Source: Pontibacter fetidus (GTDB lineage Bacteria > Bacteroidota > Bacteroidia > Cytophagales > Hymenobacteraceae). Taken from it: DNA of 64,000 nucleotides. Positions 16,979 through 27,500 of the stretch are shown here, one piece after another. A program made the position numbers and the translations under genes. The stretch is taken from contig NZ_JAAEAA010000001.1 of NCBI RefSeq assembly GCF_010119545.1, positions 62,001-126,000 of the forward strand. Direction: 5' to 3'. The notes under the pieces were generated by a model. The model saw only the letters and a program-made list of their open reading frames with translations, ran no database searches and was not told the DNA's origin. The first letter of the stretch is position 1, and each line of letters begins with the position of its first letter.

Positions 16979-19411
16979 ATGCTGAAATACCTGTCGGTAT
17001 GCTGGATGTTGCTTTTGCCGCTGGGTGTTTTAGCACAACAGGGAAGTATAAAAGGCACCATTCGCACACCCGATAAGGCGCCGCTTGAGCTGGCAACAGT
17101 CGGTATAAAAGGCACAACTATTGGTGCTAAAAGTGACGCACAAGGTCAGTTTATACTTCAGGTGCCGGCAAATACACAACTAGAGGTAGTCGTTCGTTAC
17201 CTTGGCTATAAAGAGCTGACCCAAAAGGTAAAAGTAGCAACCGGCCAAACTATAACTTTAGCATTTATACTTGAGCCAGACCCCAAGCAACTCTCCACCG
17301 TGCAGGTGCAGGGCAAACGTGACGGCGACACCCGTGAACAGGCCAGCACAACAACGCTGGACCCACGCCTTACTAAAAAACTGCCCTCAGCCTATGGCGA
17401 TTTTAATAAGATACTAGTTACCTTACCGGGTGTAAGCAGCAATAACGAACTTTCAAGTACGTATTCGGTGCGGGGTGGTAATTATGACGAGAACCTGGTA
17501 TATGTAAATGGCATCGAGATCTACCGGCCATTTTTGGTTAGCAATGCACAGCAAGAGGGACTCAGTTTTGTAAACCCGGACCTGGTTGGCAACATCGAAT
17601 TTTCGTCGGGAGGCTGGCAACCCAAGTATGGCGACAAACTGTCGTCGGTGCTCAGCATAGCTTACAAAAGGCCAACCTCTTTTGGTGCAACTATAACCGG
17701 TAGTTTAACCGGCGGCGCACTGCACGTAGAAAATGCCTCCAAGAATAAAAAGATTTCCTATTTGTTGGGTGTGCGGCACAAAAACGGGCAATACCTGTTA
17801 CAGGGTCTGCAAACCGATGGTGAGTACAAACCTAACTTCTCGGATGCGCAAGCCTATGTAAGTATAGATCTGGGGAAAGGGCCAACGCCTACCGGCAAAA
17901 CAACATTGGGTATACTAACCAGTTATGCCAATAACGATTACCTGGTAATCCCGGAATCGAGGGTTACGACATTTGGTACGCGCCAGGTACCCTTACGGCT
18001 TTATGTAGGGTTTGATGGTCGTGAGAAGATGAACTATAGCACTTACCAGGCGGGCCTTAACCTGGCGCATCAGTTTTCCTCCAACTATAGTTCTGAGCTT
18101 ATACTGTCAGGAGTGTCCTCACGCGAACGCGAGTTCCGGGATATTGAAGCGGGCTACCGTATTTGTGAGATGGATAATACCGGCAACTTTGAAGAATGCC
18201 AGATGGTACTGGGCATAGGCAGCGAGTTTAACCATGCCCGTAACGCCTTACTGGCCCGCGTTTTAACGGCCGAGAGCCGTAACACCTGGACGATAAACCA
18301 GGCAAATGAACTGCAATTTGGTATAAAAGCAGGGCAGGAGAAAATGGAAGATGAACTGGATGAGTATGGTTTCAGGGATTCTTCTGATTATGTATTGCAG
18401 ACGTACGCCTTACAATCAGACTTAAACCTGAAAACGCTCCGCTACAACGCTTATGTACAGCACTCTATAGACCTTGATTCTTTAAAAACCCTGACGTATG
18501 GTGTACGCGCCAGCTACTGGGACCTGAATGGCGAATGGCTTTTGTCGCCGCGTGTACAGTATTCTTTTATTACCCGTCGCAATCCTGATCTTTCTTTTAA
18601 GGCAGCGCTGGGGGTATATTATCAGCCGCCATTTTACCGGGAGCTCCGCGATTTTGATGGCGTACTTAACCCAGACCTGAAAGCTCAACGGTCGGTACAT
18701 GCTATACTTGGCAGCGATTACTTGTTTAAAGCCTGGGACCGTGACTTTAAGCTTACCTCTGAACTTTACTATAAACACCTGACCAACGTAGTGCCCTATG
18801 ATATTGACAATGTTAGGCTGCGCTACTATGCTAAAAACAATGCAAAGGCGTATGCGGCTGGTATGGACGTGCGTGTTAACGGCGAATTTATAAAAGGAGC
18901 GGAGTCGTGGCTAAGTTTAGGTTTGATGAGGACTAGGGAAGATGTGCAGGGAGATTCTGTAAATGTATATGGGGCTAATGGGGACATTACCGGCCGGCAG
19001 GAGCAAGGCTACATTCGCAGGCCATCTGACCAGTTGGTAAACATCGGGGTCTTCTTCCAGGACCATTTGCCGGATAACCCAACGATAAGAATGTACCTGA
19101 ACCTGGTTTATGGCAGTGGGTTGCCTTTTGGTCCGCCAAGGCAGCCTGAGTTCCGGAATGCGTTTTCAGGTAAATCTTATAAGCGGGTAGATATCGGTTT
19201 CTCTAAAGTGCTTATACTTGAAAGTGACCTGGTAGAAAAGAAAAAGCTTTCGCTGGAGAGTTTATGGATCGGGCTGGAGGTACTGAACTTAATAGATGCA
19301 AATAACAGGGTGTCTTATACCTACGTGAGCGATATGAACGGCATCACTTACGCTGTACCAAATTACCTGACTGGCCGCCGCCTGAACCTCCGCTTTGTAG
19401 CCAAGTTTTAA
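16979..19411 (+). CDS. TonB-dependent outer-membrane receptor with N-terminal carboxypeptidase-regulatory-like domain
   Basis: Encodes 810 residues. The order is signal peptide (MLKYLSVCWMLLLPLGVLAQ), CarboxypepD_reg-like domain (GSIKGTIRTPDKAPLELATVGIKGTT, about 22-105), plug domain (KILVTLPGVSSNNELSSTYSVRGGNYDENLVYVNGIEIYRPF, about 130-225) and a long beta-barrel ending in LTGRRLNLRFVAKF. The substrate cannot be read from sequence. There is no SusD-like partner next to it, so a polysaccharide-uptake (PUL) role is not supported. It would be energised by a TonB complex such as the one at 7739-9743 or another. Confidence 0.9.
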   Translation: MLKYLSVCWMLLLPLGVLAQQGSIKGTIRTPDKAPLELATVGIKGTTIGAKSDAQGQFILQVPANTQLEVVVRYLGYKELTQKVKVATGQTITLAFILEPDPKQLSTVQVQGKRDGDTREQASTTTLDPRLTKKLPSAYGDFNKILVTLPGVSSNNELSSTYSVRGGNYDENLVYVNGIEIYRPFLVSNAQQEGLSFVNPDLVGNIEFSSGGWQPKYGDKLSSVLSIAYKRPTSFGATITGSLTGGALHVENASKNKKISYLLGVRHKNGQYLLQGLQTDGEYKPNFSDAQAYVSIDLGKGPTPTGKTTLGILTSYANNDYLVIPESRVTTFGTRQVPLRLYVGFDGREKMNYSTYQAGLNLAHQFSSNYSSELILSGVSSREREFRDIEAGYRICEMDNTGNFEECQMVLGIGSEFNHARNALLARVLTAESRNTWTINQANELQFGIKAGQEKMEDELDEYGFRDSSDYVLQTYALQSDLNLKTLRYNAYVQHSIDLDSLKTLTYGVRASYWDLNGEWLLSPRVQYSFITRRNPDLSFKAALGVYYQPPFYRELRDFDGVLNPDLKAQRSVHAILGSDYLFKAWDRDFKLTSELYYKHLTNVVPYDIDNVRLRYYAKNNAKAYAAGMDVRVNGEFIKGAESWLSLGLMRTREDVQGDSVNVYGANGDITGRQEQGYIRRPSDQLVNIGVFFQDHLPDNPTIRMYLNLVYGSGLPFGPPRQPEFRNAFSGKSYKRVDIGFSKVLILESDLVEKKKLSLESLWIGLEVLNLIDANNRVSYTYVSDMNGITYAVPNYLTGRRLNLRFVAKF

Positions 19412-19442
19412 ATCGTTCCTTTATAAGGGTATTCTTAACTGC

Positions 19443-19570
19443 TTGTCATTTCGAGGCAAGGAGAAATCTATTTCAGCTGATAGTTTTTAGGCCAAGCAGT
19501 GTGCGCAGCTTCTGCTAGCGTCTGGTTCTATAGTTTCCTTTTGTCATTCCGAGCGATGTCGAGGGATCTT
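19443..19570. repeat. Two TTGTCATT/GGATC-type dispersed repeat fragments
   Basis: TTGTCATTTCGAGG (from 19443) continuing to GAGAAATCTATTT, and TTGTCATTCCGAGCGATGTC (from 19541) followed by GAGGGATCTT. They share the layout TGTCAT-YYCGA-...-GA-(A/T)CT with the elements at 41169-41244 and 63651-63721. Confidence 0.6.
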
Positions 19571-19862
19571 ATATGTCCTATTGTTTAAATAAGCATAACC
19601 AAGCATCCTTTCAAATTCCCTCCAATCCTGGGAGCTTTATACACCTATAGTTTCATCTTAGCTTTGGCTCCCTCACGGCCGGGAGGCCCCGTCTTCGGGC
19701 ATCGCGCTGCTGCCTTCTTGCTATCCTCGTGCCTCGGATTGCCTGCGGCACCGCAACAAGTCAAAGGCGCTCAACCCAAAGACTGCGTTCTTTCTACTAT
19801 TGACCTGTAGCTATAGTTTGAACCGCTAAGCCTAGAAATTGATCGTGGCTATAGTTTCGTAG

Positions 19863-19882
19863 GGACAGGTCGCGACCTGTCC
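19863..19882. repeat. Perfect 20-bp palindrome
   Basis: GGACAGGTCGCGACCTGTCC is its own reverse complement. It is intergenic and has no flanking T-run, so it is not a simple terminator. Confidence 0.7.
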
Positions 19883-20155
19883 GTGCTTTGCCAGAACTAT
19901 AGAACTATCCTATCAACTATAGCAAAGGCCTAAAAGCTCCCTCCTTAAACTACCGAGAACGAGAGTTCGAAGGTAGCGAGCGTAGCTCTGAGGGGCAGGG
20001 GTGGTTGTAAAAACGGTAATTATAAAATAGGGACTAAACTATAAAAAAGGCAGATTAGACCTCAGAGCGCCTAATGCCTAAACCATACACAATCAGTAAC
20101 AACACACAATTTGTAAGGCTTTAGCGCTCTTAAAAATTTTAACAAGTAAGTATAT

Positions 20156-20193
20156 AACAAAACAGAGCTTCATTTCTGAGGCTCTGTTTTGTT
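20156..20193 (-). terminator. Terminator of the DUF2911 gene
   Basis: The stem AACAAAACAGAGC / GCTCTGTTTTGTT with a 12-nt loop lies 6 nt past the DUF2911 stop on the minus strand and gives a U-rich tail in that direction. It may also work from the plus side. Confidence 0.8.
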
Positions 20194-20198
20194 AGCTT

Positions 20199-21068
20199 TT
20201 ACATTTTTCGTTTTTTCCAGGAATTGTGGGCATTCTCAATGTCGCGGGCATAGGTCTGGTACGATTCAGGCTCGTTTTTGCCCAACTGAATTGCTTTAGC
20301 AGTAAGGTCTGCGGCCATTTCGTATTCCTTGTTAAGGGCGTATAGTTTGGCTTTCACCCAGTTATTGAAAAAGGTCTCCTTTATAGCAATCGATTTATTG
20401 ATCAGTTCGAGGGCGCGTTGGTGTAGTTCTTTACGAGCCACCATGTAATCGGCACATTGTGCCCAGGTATACCAGTCGTCAGGAGCAGCTTTTTTCAGGG
20501 CATCTTCAATGTTGGCCAATGCTTTCTTCTCAATTTCGGTTTCGATGCGCACGGCAATCCTGGAGTTTTCCCAGGTCATGTTCAGGTAACCGGTGTTCGT
20601 ACCGATATCAGAAAAGCTGAACTGCATGGTTTCAGTAAACGGTACCTTGGTTGGTTTTACGCGCAGGTATGCCACATCTTTCAGTTCATCGTAACCTTCC
20701 AAACCCCACAATGTCGTGTCGCGGTTCAAGACTATGTTCCAGACACTGTCGCTTTCCGGAAGTATAAAAAACGAGTAGGTACCGGCCGGCACCCGTTCGT
20801 GGTTCAGAAAAAGCTCATCAGTAAACGTGATCAGGGTTGCTTCATTGGCTCCGGCACGCCATAGTTTACCATAAGGCACAAGTCCGCCAAAAATTTTACG
20901 GCCTTTAACACCGGGTGCATGGTACCGGATGGCAATATCGGTTAGGCCAATAGTTTGCTTGATGTTAGCTTCGGGGCTAGGCTGAGGCAGTTTAACCTGT
21001 GCACTAGCCTGCAAATCGGCAAAAAGCAGTGTGAAAAGTAACAGTATAGGTAGCAGATACTTTTTCAT
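20199..21068 (-). CDS. Secreted DUF2911 protein with C-terminal helical repeats
   Basis: Encodes 289 residues. A signal peptide (MKKYLLPILLLFTLLFADLQASAQ) is followed by a DUF2911 domain, recognised by the segments IAIRYHAPGVKGRKIFGGLVPYGKLWRAGANEAT and RVPAGTYSFFILPE and by strand-rich sequence to about residue 175. The last 100 residues look like TPR-type helices (ALELINKSIAIKETFFNNWVKAKLYALNKEYEMAADLTAKAIQL). DUF2911 is common in Bacteroidota and has no settled function that I know of. It stands alone between two repeat-rich regions. Confidence 0.85.
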   Translation of the reverse strand: MKKYLLPILLLFTLLFADLQASAQVKLPQPSPEANIKQTIGLTDIAIRYHAPGVKGRKIFGGLVPYGKLWRAGANEATLITFTDELFLNHERVPAGTYSFFILPESDSVWNIVLNRDTTLWGLEGYDELKDVAYLRVKPTKVPFTETMQFSFSDIGTNTGYLNMTWENSRIAVRIETEIEKKALANIEDALKKAAPDDWYTWAQCADYMVARKELHQRALELINKSIAIKETFFNNWVKAKLYALNKEYEMAADLTAKAIQLGKNEPESYQTYARDIENAHNSWKKRKM

Positions 21069-21153
21069 ATGATACTTATAAGCATGTATGGATTTCGGGA
21101 TTTAGTTATCACCGAAAAAACCTTGCCATTTTTGTTATAAACTACAATTCCTG

Positions 21154-21161
21154 CAAAGGTA
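21154..21161 (-). promoter_or_regulatory. DUF2911 gene promoter -7 box
   Basis: On the minus strand TACCTTTG matches TAnnTTTG and lies 85 nt before the start codon. A -33 TTTG is not obvious. Confidence 0.4.
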
Positions 21162-21543
21162 AAAACTATGTGGTAAAGTTCCTGCCTGCCGCAACAATCT
21201 GACAGAGTACCTTTTGCTATACCAATCGGGTTCATAAAAATTATTCACCTGCGGATATTTATATTTCACTTAGCTAAGAAACATTTACACATAATAATAA
21301 GTATGATGTGAACTAAATACAACTTTTTCTTATTTATTTTGTATATAACTTAAATAAGAATAAATAATCCTAAATAAATTCATGTTTTTACATGCTGTCT
21401 GACGATGCTTGAGCACATTGTGCTTTAGTGTTTGCTTTTATTTTGCTGATGCTTAATCAAGCAAAATCCAAATACACTGCGTGGCGCTAATTGGTAGCGA
21501 GTAAAATGGAGAAATTAACTTTTATACTTTAACCCTGGAATTT
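21162..21543. other. AT-rich region upstream of the MBG adhesin
   Basis: About 380 bases without a gene, markedly AT-rich around 21240-21400. It should contain the adhesin promoter, but I found no exact TAnnTTTG box on the plus strand. A TTTATACTTTAA word lies just before the start codon. Confidence 0.4.
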
Positions 21544-24500
21544 ATGCATGTTAAAGCTTTACTAACACTCAGAGTATTGTTTTTGAGTTGGTACCGGTAC
21601 TTGTTATTGTTGCCGGTTCTATTGATGTTTGCCTCCATTAGTGTGCAGGCCCAAAATGCTTACCTTGCTGCCGGTAAACCTGTTCCGACAGTAACCTCAG
21701 ATAAAGATGATTATGCCCCCGGCGAAATAGCCATCATTACCGGATCTGGCTGGACATTGGACAGTTTAGTCGATATTCACCTGGAAGAAGATCCGGCACA
21801 CGAGCATCACCACGGCTACCATGATACTAAAGTAAACCCGGATGGTACCTGGCGAATTGAATACCCGATAGAAGAACGGCATTTAGGTACTAAGTTTACA
21901 GTTATAGTTGATGGTAAGGAAACGGCTTATCAGGGCCTGGCTTATTTTACGGATGCAATAAATACTTCAATTACACTTTTAAGTCCAGCATCCGCTGTTC
22001 AAGGCTCTAACATTAATATAACTGCTACATTAAGGCAAACAAATGGTACCAATAGTGGTGAGATTATAAGTAACGTTCCTGTTGATTTTTATATCAATAA
22101 TATAAAAATTGCTACTGTTAATACTAACTCATCTGGTACAGCTACTATAGTATATAATGTAATTCAAGCCGCTGGGAGTTACAATGGAAATAATGGAATA
22201 AAGGCAGATTTTACAGGTACAAAGGATTACAATAAAACCACTACTCAAAATTCATTTACAGTAACAGCTATAACTTGTTCTTCCCCTTTAGTAACTTCTC
22301 AACCTCAACCAAGTGAAGTTACCTACGGCGATTCTAACCCAACCTTTTCAGTTACAGCATCTGGTGATATAAACAGCTATCAGTGGCAAGTAAGTAGTGA
22401 TAATGGCAGTAATTGGACACCGATAAATGGTGCAACATCTGCAACTTATACTGTGACTACCCCAACTTTTGCCATGAACGGGTATCAGTACAGAGCTGCG
22501 ATAACCGGATGCAATACAACCATATACAGCAATGCCGCAACGTTAACCGTTAATCAGAGACAGCTAAGCATTTCCGTAAATCCAAAAACGAAAGTATACG
22601 GCGATCCATTACCTACTTTAGACGGAACAGTTACAGGCTTACTTTCAAGCGATAATATTTCGGTCAGCTATAGTTCTGCAGCAACTACAACCTCTATCGT
22701 AGGAGACTACCCGATAACTGCGACACTCATAGACCCAAATAGTAAGTTGGCAAACTATGAGGTAACAAATACGCCAGCATTGCTTACTGTTACACCAGCT
22801 ACTGCTACTTTAACTTTAGCTGACTTAGCAAAAACTTACAACAGCTCACCACAGGGTGCAACGGTTACAACTAGTCCGGCAAACTTGGTTGGGGTAACGG
22901 TAACCTATGATGGTGAAGCAACTGTACCTACAGCTGCAGGTAGTTACCAGGTGGTAGCTTCACTTACAAATGCAAACTATAATGCCCAGTCTGTTAGTGG
23001 CACGTTGGTAATTGGTAAAGCAACAGCCACTGTAACGTTAGCCAACCTGGAGCATACCTATAACGGAGACGCAAAGTCCGCTACAGCTACTACTTCTGCA
23101 ACTGGCTCAAGCACTTATACTATAACCTATGATGGGGCAGGAGATTTACCTATAAACTATAAGCAGGGCGGCTATGCTGTGGTGGCTACACTAGTGAACG
23201 ATAACTATAGTGGCAGTGCAACTGGTACGTTGGTAATAAATAAAGCAGACCAGGTGATTAGCTGGGCAAGCCCTGCAGGTATAACCTATGGTACAGCTTT
23301 GTCAGCAACACAACTGAATGCATCTGTAACTATAGGCAATGGTGCGCTGACCTATACGCCGGCCGCTGGAACCGTACTTGGTGCCGGACCTCATACCTTA
23401 ACTGTTTCAGCAGCTGAAACAAACAACTATAACCAGGCGCAGAAAACCGTTCAGCTGAACGTGGCAAAGGCAACGCCAACCGTAGCCTTAACAGTAGGCG
23501 GACCTTATACTTATGATGGTTCAGGAAAAGTAGTTAGCAGCGCAACAGTAAGCGGTGTAGCCGATGAAAACCTTGGCGCTGCGACTGTAACGTACACGTT
23601 AGGAAATGAGGATGTAGAATCTCCTGTAAATGCAGGAAGTTATAGTGTGCTGGCCACGTTTGCAGGTAACGACAACTATACAAACGCCCAAGCAACAGGA
23701 ACGCTGGTAATCGCGAAAGCTGACTTAGCCATCAGCGCTGCTAATGCCACCAAAGTTTATGGCGATGCAAATCCGGCATTTTCAGGTTCGCTAGTTAGTG
23801 GTGGTGCCCAGGGCGAAAGCTTTACTGTAACCGCTTCTTCTGCCGCCACAGCTGGCTCACCAATAGGCGATTATAATATTGTGCCGGAAGTAACCGGTTC
23901 AACTATCCAGAACTATACTGTTACTGCTACTAACGGTACTCTTACTGTAACCCCAAGACCGATAACTATAGCTGCAAATACAGGCCAGACCAAGGTGTAC
24001 GGCGATACAGACCCGACTGCCTTTACATACCAAATTTCGGAAGGTAGCCTGGTAGATGCAGCCCATTTGACGGGAGCTTTAACAAGAGCCATCGGAAATA
24101 ATGTGGGCACTTACGCCATTACGCAGGGTACACTGGCAGCTACTAATAACTATACGCTTACTTACACTGCTGCTGATTTCACAATTACGCGCAGGGCGGT
24201 AGCTGTAACAGCTGATGCATTAAGCAAAATTTATGGTCAAACCGATCCGGAACTTACCTACACTGTAACAAGTGGTTCTGTAGTTTCCGGAGATAATTTT
24301 ACAGGCAAGCTTGTTCGCGACGAAGGTGAGAATGTAGGCGACTATGCTGTTAACCTGGGTGATCTTAGCCTGGGAGATAACTATAGTTTGAGCCTTGTAA
24401 CCGGTACTACATTTGGCATCACCCCTAAAGCAATTACTGTAACTCCGGTAGCCAGTCAAAGTAAAATTTACGGCAACAATGACCCTGTATTCTCTTACAC

Positions 24501-27500
24501 AAATACAGATCTTGTTGGGTCCGATGCCTTTACGGGGGCGCTTGCAAGAGCAGCCGGCGAAAACGCAGGCACTTACGCTATTTTAAAAGGTACTCTGGCA
24601 CTCAGCAACAACTATACGCTCACCTTTACACCAGGAGTTGTTTTCACCATTAACCCGAAACAGGTTACAGCCACCATATCAGCTTCTGATAAAGTGTATG
24701 ATGGGAATACCGATGCTGAAGCTGTGGGCAATATACCTACCGGACTTGTTGGAGAGGATATAGTAGAAGTAACGGTTACTAATGCCCGGTTCTCGGACAA
24801 AAACGCTGGCACTGGTAAAACCGTAACGGCAGACGTTGCCATAAGTAATGGAAACTATAGTTTAAGCAACTCAACAGCCAGCACCACGGCAGCTATTACT
24901 GCCAAACCAATAACAGGTGCATTTGTCGCTGCCAGCAGAGTGTACGATGGAACTGAAAATGCTTCGGCTTCAAACCTAACCCTTGATGGCGTTATAACTG
25001 GAGATGATGTACAGTTAACCGGTGGTACAGCCACTTTTGCTAACAAACATGCAGGTGTCGGCAAAACGGTTTCCTTAGCAGGAGCAGCGCTGACCGGAGA
25101 TGATAAAGACAACTATAGCCTGACAACTATAGCTAACGCACTAGCTGATATCACTCCAAAACTGGCTTCGGTTACGTCGGCAGCCAATACAAAAGTGTAC
25201 GGCTCTTCAGACCCTATGCTAACCGGCTCGACAGCAGGGTTTATTGAAGGAGATGGCATTACGGCAGAGTATACCCGTGCAGCCGGCGAAACAGTTGGCA
25301 ACTATAGCATCACCGCCACTTTGAGCCCTGAAGCTGCGCTATCGAACTATAGCATCACCTACAACCCGGCAAATTTTGAGATCACGAAAGCACTGTTAAC
25401 TGTTAAAGCTGATGACAAGAGCAGAATATATGGCGATGCTAACCCGCAACTGACCATAAGCTACGATGGTTTTGTAAACAGCGAATCAGAAAGTGTGCTG
25501 ACGCAGGCACCAGCCATTACAACTACTGCAACTATAACCAGCAGTGCAGGCAGCTATCCGATTTCAGTTTCTGGTGGCCAGGCAACTAACTATAGTTTTA
25601 TTTACGAAGCCGGCGTACTCACTATAAACAAAGCAGACATTTCCGTAGTGGCCTCCGACAAGAGCAAAACATATGGCGATGAAAACCCAGCATTTACCGG
25701 TACCATTACAGGTGTCAAGAATGGGGATGCCATTACAGCAAACTATAGCAGCGCTGCTGTAGCTTCCAGTCCGGTAGGTACTTATGATATTGTTCCAGTG
25801 TTAGCTGGTGATGCTTTAAGTAACTATAATACACCTGTAATTACAAATGGTACGCTAACTATAAATAAAGCTAACCTGACTGCCATTGCCAATGCTAAAT
25901 CCAGAATTTACGGCATAGCTAACCCTGTTTTGGATGGCGTACTGGATGGCGTTAAAACCCATGACAACATAACAGCTAATTACAGCACTACGGCAGATGA
26001 AAATTCTAATGTCGGTACGTATCCGATTACAGTTACGCTGAACGACCCGGATAATAAGCTTGGTAACTATACCGCAACCAAGACTGATGCTTTACTGACC
26101 ATTTCACAAGCGCCTGCTTCTATAACATTAGCGGATCTTAGCAAGGTATATAACGGCAATACGCAAGCTGTAACTGTAACAACAGCACCAGCAGGTCTGG
26201 CTGTAACAGTTACTTACAACGGTGCGTCTGCATTGCCAAAAGCGGCAAATTCGTATGCGGTTGTAGCCACGCTAAATAACAGCAACTATACCGCTGAAAA
26301 TGCTACCAGTACACTGTTTATCGCGCCAAAAGAACTAACAGCAACGTTAGCTAACCCGGGTAAGGTATATGACGGTAACGCAAATGCACCGGGCACTACT
26401 GCTACGTTAGATGGTGTAATTACCGGCGACGATGTAGCGACGGTGGTAACAAATGCGCTGTTTAACAATGTCAATGCAGGCGACAGAACAGTAAGCGCTG
26501 ATGTTTCGCTGGCTGGTACTGACAAAGACAACTATAGTTTAGGAAACTTGAGCATTGCAAACGCAACGATATCTCCGAAAGAGGTTACTGCCCAGATTAC
26601 AGCAGTTAACAAAGTTTATGACGGTACTGACGTAGCTTCTGCCACAGGTAGTGTTCCGGTAGCAACTATAGTTTCCGGCGATGTGGTTGCAGTAACAGTA
26701 AGCAACGCTAAGTTTAGTGACAGGCATGTTGGTGTGAGCAAGGCAGTAAACGCTAATGTAGCTATCAGCAATCCGAACTATAAACTGAGTTCTTTATTTG
26801 CTACAACAACCGCTGACATTACGCCGGCGCCGCTTACTATAACTGCACCAAGCATGAGCAAGTACTGCGGACAAGTCGACCCATTGACTAATTATAGTAG
26901 CAATGTTTCCGGAGCTGTTAATAATGAGGTTATTACAACAACCTATAGTATCAATGGCACAAGTGTAATTCCGGCCAGCATTGACGATAAACTCAGCAAC
27001 TATACTACAACATTGGTAAATGGTAAGCTTACTATAAATGATGTCGCACTAGACGCAAGTAGTGCCAGCAACCCAAGAAGTATCCTGGAGGATGTTACCA
27101 TAATTGTTTCGGTTAAAAATGGAGCATCCAATATAGCAGGAGTAGCTGTTAAACTTCTCATTGATGGTGAAGAAAAATACACGGCTACAAGCGATGCATC
27201 AGGTAACGCAACTTTTAAACTTGGTAAACTTCCAGTTAACGTGTATGCAATTACTGCATCAGCAGGTGGTTGCTCCGTATCTCCAGTAGTTTACCTCCCA
27301 GTTTATGATCCTGATGGCGGATTTGTAACCGGCGGTGGCTGGATAAATTCGCCGGCAGGAGCGCTGGAAAATTCTGACGTAACTGGTAAAGCTAACTTCG
27401 GTTTTGTGGCTAAATACAAAAAAGGCAAAAACGAAGTAGAAGGCAACACCGAGTTCCAGTTCCAGGCAGGTAACATCAACTTTAAGAGCGCAGCACATAA

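Larger units (their letters stand above)
19412..20155. other. Gene-free intergenic region rich in dispersed repeats
   Basis: No plausible coding region is seen in these roughly 740 bases. It holds two TTGTCATT-type dispersed repeat fragments (19443-19472 and 19541-19570), a perfect 20-bp palindrome (19863-19882), several copies of CTATAG, and GC-rich and purine-rich patches such as GAGGGGCAGGGG near 20000. The pattern suggests accumulated palindromic repeats rather than a decayed gene. Confidence 0.6.

Noticed and set aside
19412-20155. Possible decayed gene or RNA gene in the long spacer
   Set aside because: No reading frame, no tRNA-like cloverleaf and no homology-like segment in any frame; only repeats are visible.
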